This document shows positions 5,091 to 7,465 of a stretch of DNA of 7,465 nt, one piece after another (the first letter of the stretch is position 1; each line of letters opens with the position of its first letter). The position numbers and the translations under genes were made by a program. The notes below the pieces were generated by a model that worked only from the letters and a program-made list of their open reading frames with translations, ran no database searches and was not told the origin of the DNA. Origin of the DNA: an uncultured Anaerovibrio sp. (GTDB taxonomy: Bacteria; Bacillota; Negativicutes; Selenomonadales; Selenomonadaceae); contig CACZYN010000101.1 of NCBI GenBank assembly GCA_902785445.1, positions 1 to 7,465 on the forward strand, given 5' to 3'.

Positions 5091-5891
5091 ATGTTGGTTA
5101 ATACCGAAATAAAGGACCGTATTGCCTATATAAAAATGCAGAATGGCAAGCACTTTAATTGCCTTAGTGAAGAAATGTGCAAGGAGTTAATTGATGCCAT
5201 AAAAAACAGTTATGCTATGGAGTGCGTGGGCATTGTCATTAAAGCCGAGGTTAATCGTCATGTGTGGAGTGCCGGTCATGATATTCATGAGTTGCCTCAG
5301 GATGGCAGTGATCCATTGGCCTTTAATGTTCCAATGGAGCAGCTGCTTAGAGAGGTGCAGGATGTTCCCATTCCGGTTATTGCCTGCGTGGATGGCACAG
5401 TGTGGGGCGGAGCCTGTGATTTGTGCCTATCCTGTGATATGATTGTCAGCTCCAAGGATGCCACCTTTGCCATTACTCCGGCCAAGATTGGTATTCCATA
5501 CAATGCCTCGGGTTTGATTCATTTTATTAATCAGTTGGGTATTAATAAGGCCCGGGAAATGTTCTTTCTTGGGACCCCAATAGAGGCCGAGGATGCTTTA
5601 AATGTGGGGCTTATTAACCACGTGGCCGAGGATGCGGAGGCTTTGGAGCAGCTGTTGGAGGAGCATTTTTTAGCACCCCTTCGTCGCAATAGTGTGCTGT
5701 CTGTCAGCGCTATTAAGCGTCAGTTCCGTATTTTATCCCGAGCTGCAACGGTAATTAGCGCGGAAAATTTTGAACGCATTAACGCTTATCGTCAGAAAGT
5801 ATATAGTGGTGATGATTACAGGGAAGGTATCAATTCTTTCCTGGAGAAAAGGCCACCTCAGTATAAGGGAAAGGCGTCAGATTTGGATTAG
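5091..5891 (+). CDS. scpB: Methylmalonyl-CoA decarboxylase (ScpB/YgfG-type, crotonase fold)
   Basis: It converts methylmalonyl-CoA to propionyl-CoA + CO2, the last CoA step of the succinate-to-propionate route. The 266-residue crotonase-fold protein follows E. coli ScpB along its whole length. SAGHDIHELP (60-69) carries H63, equivalent to the E. coli active-site His66; then comes the oxyanion segment GTVWGGA (102-108). TPAKIGIPYN (129-138) carries Y137, equivalent to Tyr140. The C-terminus has NFERINAYRQKVY and an EGINSFLEKR motif. General enoyl-CoA hydratases lack the GHDIHELP/IPYN pair. The start is ATG 5091 with AGGAAAGGCGG 8 nt upstream; ATG 5087 is out of frame and hits a stop after four codons. 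A PheC-like gene follows 47 nt later without an intervening terminator. No methylmalonyl-CoA mutase is in the window. Confidence 0.9.
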   Translation: MLVNTEIKDRIAYIKMQNGKHFNCLSEEMCKELIDAIKNSYAMECVGIVIKAEVNRHVWSAGHDIHELPQDGSDPLAFNVPMEQLLREVQDVPIPVIACVDGTVWGGACDLCLSCDMIVSSKDATFAITPAKIGIPYNASGLIHFINQLGINKAREMFFLGTPIEAEDALNVGLINHVAEDAEALEQLLEEHFLAPLRRNSVLSVSAIKRQFRILSRAATVISAENFERINAYRQKVYSGDDYREGINSFLEKRPPQYKGKASDLD

Positions 5892-5938
5892 ATATTGGGC
5901 CTATAATATTTTTCATCTTAAGGGGGGGATGGATTTAG

Positions 5939-6736
5939 ATGTTGAAGTATGTACAATGGCGGCTATGGGTACTAATGGCAGCTGCACTAGCTATTTTCTC
6001 ACTGAATCTGGCCGAGGCAGGACATTTGGAGGATATTGCTGCCAGAGGTGTTATACGAATCGGCACCACGGGAGATTATATACCCATGTCCTATCTTAAT
6101 CCTCAAACTGGTGAATATGAGGGCATAGATGCTGAACTGTCGGGTATTATTGCCGATTCTTTGGGGGTGAAGATAGAGTATGTACCAACTACCTGGCCGA
6201 CCCTTGCGGCAGATACCTTGGCAGGAAAGTTTGATATTGCTTTGTGCGGTATATCAAGGAATTATGCTCGGGCCAGAATCATGGCTATGTCCGATGCCTA
6301 TGGGGAAGGTATATTTGGAAAGACCATTCTTTGTCGTAAGGAAGATGCCAAGAAATTTTTGAGCCTTGCAGACATGAACAAACCAGAGGTGCGAGTTATG
6401 ATAAATCCGGGTGGTACAAATGAGAAATTCGCCAAGGCCAATCTGAGCCAGGCCAAGCTTATTGTATATCAGGAAAATGCGGATATACCACGCCAGATAG
6501 CAGAGGGAAATGCTGATATCATGATAACAGAAACAGTGGAAGCGGCCCGTTATATCGAAAAGGATCCCCGTTTGGCCGCACCGCTGATTAATGAGCCGTT
6601 TACGCGACATTCCTGTGGAATTTTAATGCAAAAGGGGGATCAGGAATTCCTGAACTATATCAATTTTGTCCTGGCGGAGCTGCGCATGGATGGAACTATG
6701 TCCAAGTTAGAGGATAAATATTTAAAATGCCATTAA
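5939..6736 (+). CDS. pheC: Exported cyclohexadienyl dehydratase-like protein (PheC family, solute-binding-protein fold)
   Basis: A 265-residue protein with a signal peptide: short basic n-region (K3, R8), hydrophobic core 9-22, and AEA cleavage site near residue 27. The mature part has the periplasmic-binding-protein type II fold. It shares with Pseudomonas PheC the segments IRIGTTGDYIPMSY, PTTWPTL, FDIALCGIS, the diagnostic NPGGTNEKFAKANL, and ADIMITETVEA. PheC converts prephenate or arogenate to phenylpyruvate or phenylalanine in the periplasm, having evolved from amino-acid-binding proteins; a binding-only role is the alternative. The start is ATG 5939 after a run of seven G (5922-5928). 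An out-of-frame ATG (5929) abuts that run. A perfect TATAAT (5902-5907) without a good -35 lies between the genes. It probably shares the scpB transcript, and a terminator follows. Confidence 0.82.
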   Translation: MLKYVQWRLWVLMAAALAIFSLNLAEAGHLEDIAARGVIRIGTTGDYIPMSYLNPQTGEYEGIDAELSGIIADSLGVKIEYVPTTWPTLAADTLAGKFDIALCGISRNYARARIMAMSDAYGEGIFGKTILCRKEDAKKFLSLADMNKPEVRVMINPGGTNEKFAKANLSQAKLIVYQENADIPRQIAEGNADIMITETVEAARYIEKDPRLAAPLINEPFTRHSCGILMQKGDQEFLNYINFVLAELRMDGTMSKLEDKYLKCH

Positions 6737-6803
6737 TTTTCTTCTTTTCAAAAGGAATTGGCTGTTGACCAGAACTTTAAGAAAGATGTTATAACTGTAA
6801 ATT

Positions 6804-6844
6804 ATGACTGCGGATTTGTGTATTGCATCTCCGCAGTTATTTTT
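6804..6844 (+). terminator. Rho-independent terminator after the PheC-like gene
   Basis: The stem ATGACTGCGGA/TCCGCAGTTAT (6804-6814/6830-6840, 11 pairs with one G-T) has a 15-nt loop and is followed at once by TTTTT (6840-6844). It ends the scpB-pheC transcript, about 100 bp before divIVA. Confidence 0.8.
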
Positions 6845-6888
6845 ATGTTTAATCAGACCAATTCCCTGTTTTAATGAAGAGAAAAATA

Positions 6889-6897
6889 TGTTAAAAT
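6889..6897 (+). promoter_or_regulatory. Candidate extended -10 promoter of divIVA
   Basis: TGTTAAAAT is an extended -10 element (TG-n-TAAAAT) placed after the terminator and 46 bp before the divIVA start. No good -35 hexamer is visible at 16-18 bp upstream (the best is TTTTAA), which is common with extended -10 promoters. Confidence 0.4.
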
Positions 6898-6943
6898 TAA
6901 CGGTGGTTTTAATTGAATTTTTAGATGGTTTAGGGGGAGAAAT

Positions 6944-7465
6944 ATGCTTACACCAGTAGATATACATAATCAGGAATTTAGCCGTAGTTTTCGGGGCTAC
7001 AATATGGAAGAAATAGATGATTTTCTTGATCAGGTGGTCAATGACTATGAAAAGCTTTATCGGGAAAATAATAATCTGAAGCGGGAAATTGAGCTTAACG
7101 AAAAGGAGATTACCCAGTATCATCAGCTGGAGAAAAATCTCCAGGACACCTTGTTGGTTGCGCAGCGGACTGCTGATGAGGTTACTAATACGGCCAACAA
7201 TCGGGCCGATGAAATCCGGGCTACAGCCAAGCAGGCAGCGGATAACATCATTCGTGAAGCGGAGATGGAGGCCAAGCGCCGTCTGGAAGATGCTGCCCAG
7301 AAGGTTCGGGAAGCAATTAGTGAATATGAGCGTATTGTCAGCGATAAGCGCCAGTTTATTGCTAAAATGCGTAATACCTTAAATACCGAGCTGGCTATTT
7401 TGGGCGATTTGGAAAACCATATGCCAGACAAACAGGAGCATGACGCACTGCTGCAATCCATGAAT
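6944..7465 (+). CDS. divIVA: DivIVA-family cell-division/polarity protein, 3' end beyond the window
   Basis: DivIVA binds curved membrane at poles and septa through its N-terminal domain and recruits division or polarity partners through a coiled coil. The 174 residues seen begin MLTPVDIHNQEF-SRSFRGYNMEEIDDFLDQV, the canonical lipid-binding domain. F16 and R17 correspond to the membrane-inserting Phe and Arg of Bacillus DivIVA. From about residue 27 onward the sequence is a charged heptad coiled coil (YEKLYRENNNLKREIELNEKE), followed by a long Ala/Glu/Arg-rich helix. The start is ATG 6944, with AGGGGGAG 4 nt upstream. The frame is open to the last base, so the C-terminus is missing. It has its own likely promoter behind the pheC terminator, so it probably starts a new unit. 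Confidence 0.95.
   Translation, partial: MLTPVDIHNQEFSRSFRGYNMEEIDDFLDQVVNDYEKLYRENNNLKREIELNEKEITQYHQLEKNLQDTLLVAQRTADEVTNTANNRADEIRATAKQAADNIIREAEMEAKRRLEDAAQKVREAISEYERIVSDKRQFIAKMRNTLNTELAILGDLENHMPDKQEHDALLQSMN

Noticed and set aside
6765..6809. TTGACC...TTATAA as a promoter for a small RNA before the 6804 terminator
   Set aside because: The 18-bp spacing is acceptable, but the transcript would be little more than the terminator hairpin itself; nothing else supports an RNA gene.
6722..7123. Minus-strand 133-codon frame across the pheC-divIVA gap
   Set aside because: It runs through the terminator and antisense to the secure divIVA start; it is AT-rich and of no recognisable family.
1..7465. 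CRISPR array, tRNA/rRNA genes, defence or phage cluster
   Set aside because: No regularly spaced repeats, no cloverleaf or rRNA stretches, and no nuclease, integrase or transposase frame were seen on either strand.

Overview
The window reads as chromosome from an anaerobic, low-to-mid GC, diderm Firmicute, most likely Negativicutes (Selenomonadaceae or a relative). The clues are a divIVA gene, short-chain flavodoxin and DUF3793 genes typical of anaerobic Firmicutes, an Mrp + DUF134/NifX metal-cluster pair, a methylmalonyl-CoA decarboxylase typical of propionate/succinate metabolism, and an exported PheC-like enzyme that would suit a true periplasm. This placement is inference; there is no rRNA or tRNA to anchor it.

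Layout. Positions 1-1554 (minus strand) hold a two-gene unit. The promoter-proximal gene fuses a DUF134 helix-turn-helix domain to a NifX/NafY-like iron-molybdenum cluster domain (820-1554). The distal gene is an Mrp/NBP35-family P-loop ATPase (1-760) that is frameshifted exactly in its Walker A motif by a tandem 7-bp duplication and runs off the left edge. The promoter carries two near-palindromic boxes, suggesting autoregulation by the DUF134 domain. Positions 1723-1826 form a strongly folded block resembling an IS200/IS605 end or an RNA scaffold. It lies directly upstream of a plus-strand nitrilase/omega-amidase gene (1878-2690). A dubious small ORF (2741-2902) and a long bidirectional terminator hairpin (2933-3005) follow.

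Positions 3049-4176 (minus) hold an iron-starvation operon: a Fur-box-overlapped promoter, then DUF3793, then flavodoxin. A HAD phosphatase gene (4234-4869, minus) lies upstream of it with its own terminator. From 5091 on the plus strand come methylmalonyl-CoA decarboxylase (scpB) and a secreted cyclohexadienyl-dehydratase-like protein, closed by a terminator. The 5' part of divIVA starts at 6944 and is cut by the right edge.

Theme: the left half is about iron and Fe-S/metal clusters (Mrp carrier, NifX-like binder with its own HTH, Fur-controlled flavodoxin plus DUF3793). The right half is metabolism (propionyl-CoA formation, phenylalanine precursor chemistry) ending in cell-division/polarity machinery. 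The most unusual items are the heptamer duplication in the P-loop, the internal ribosome-binding site inside the DUF134-NifX fusion, the double operator, and the folded block before the nitrilase.
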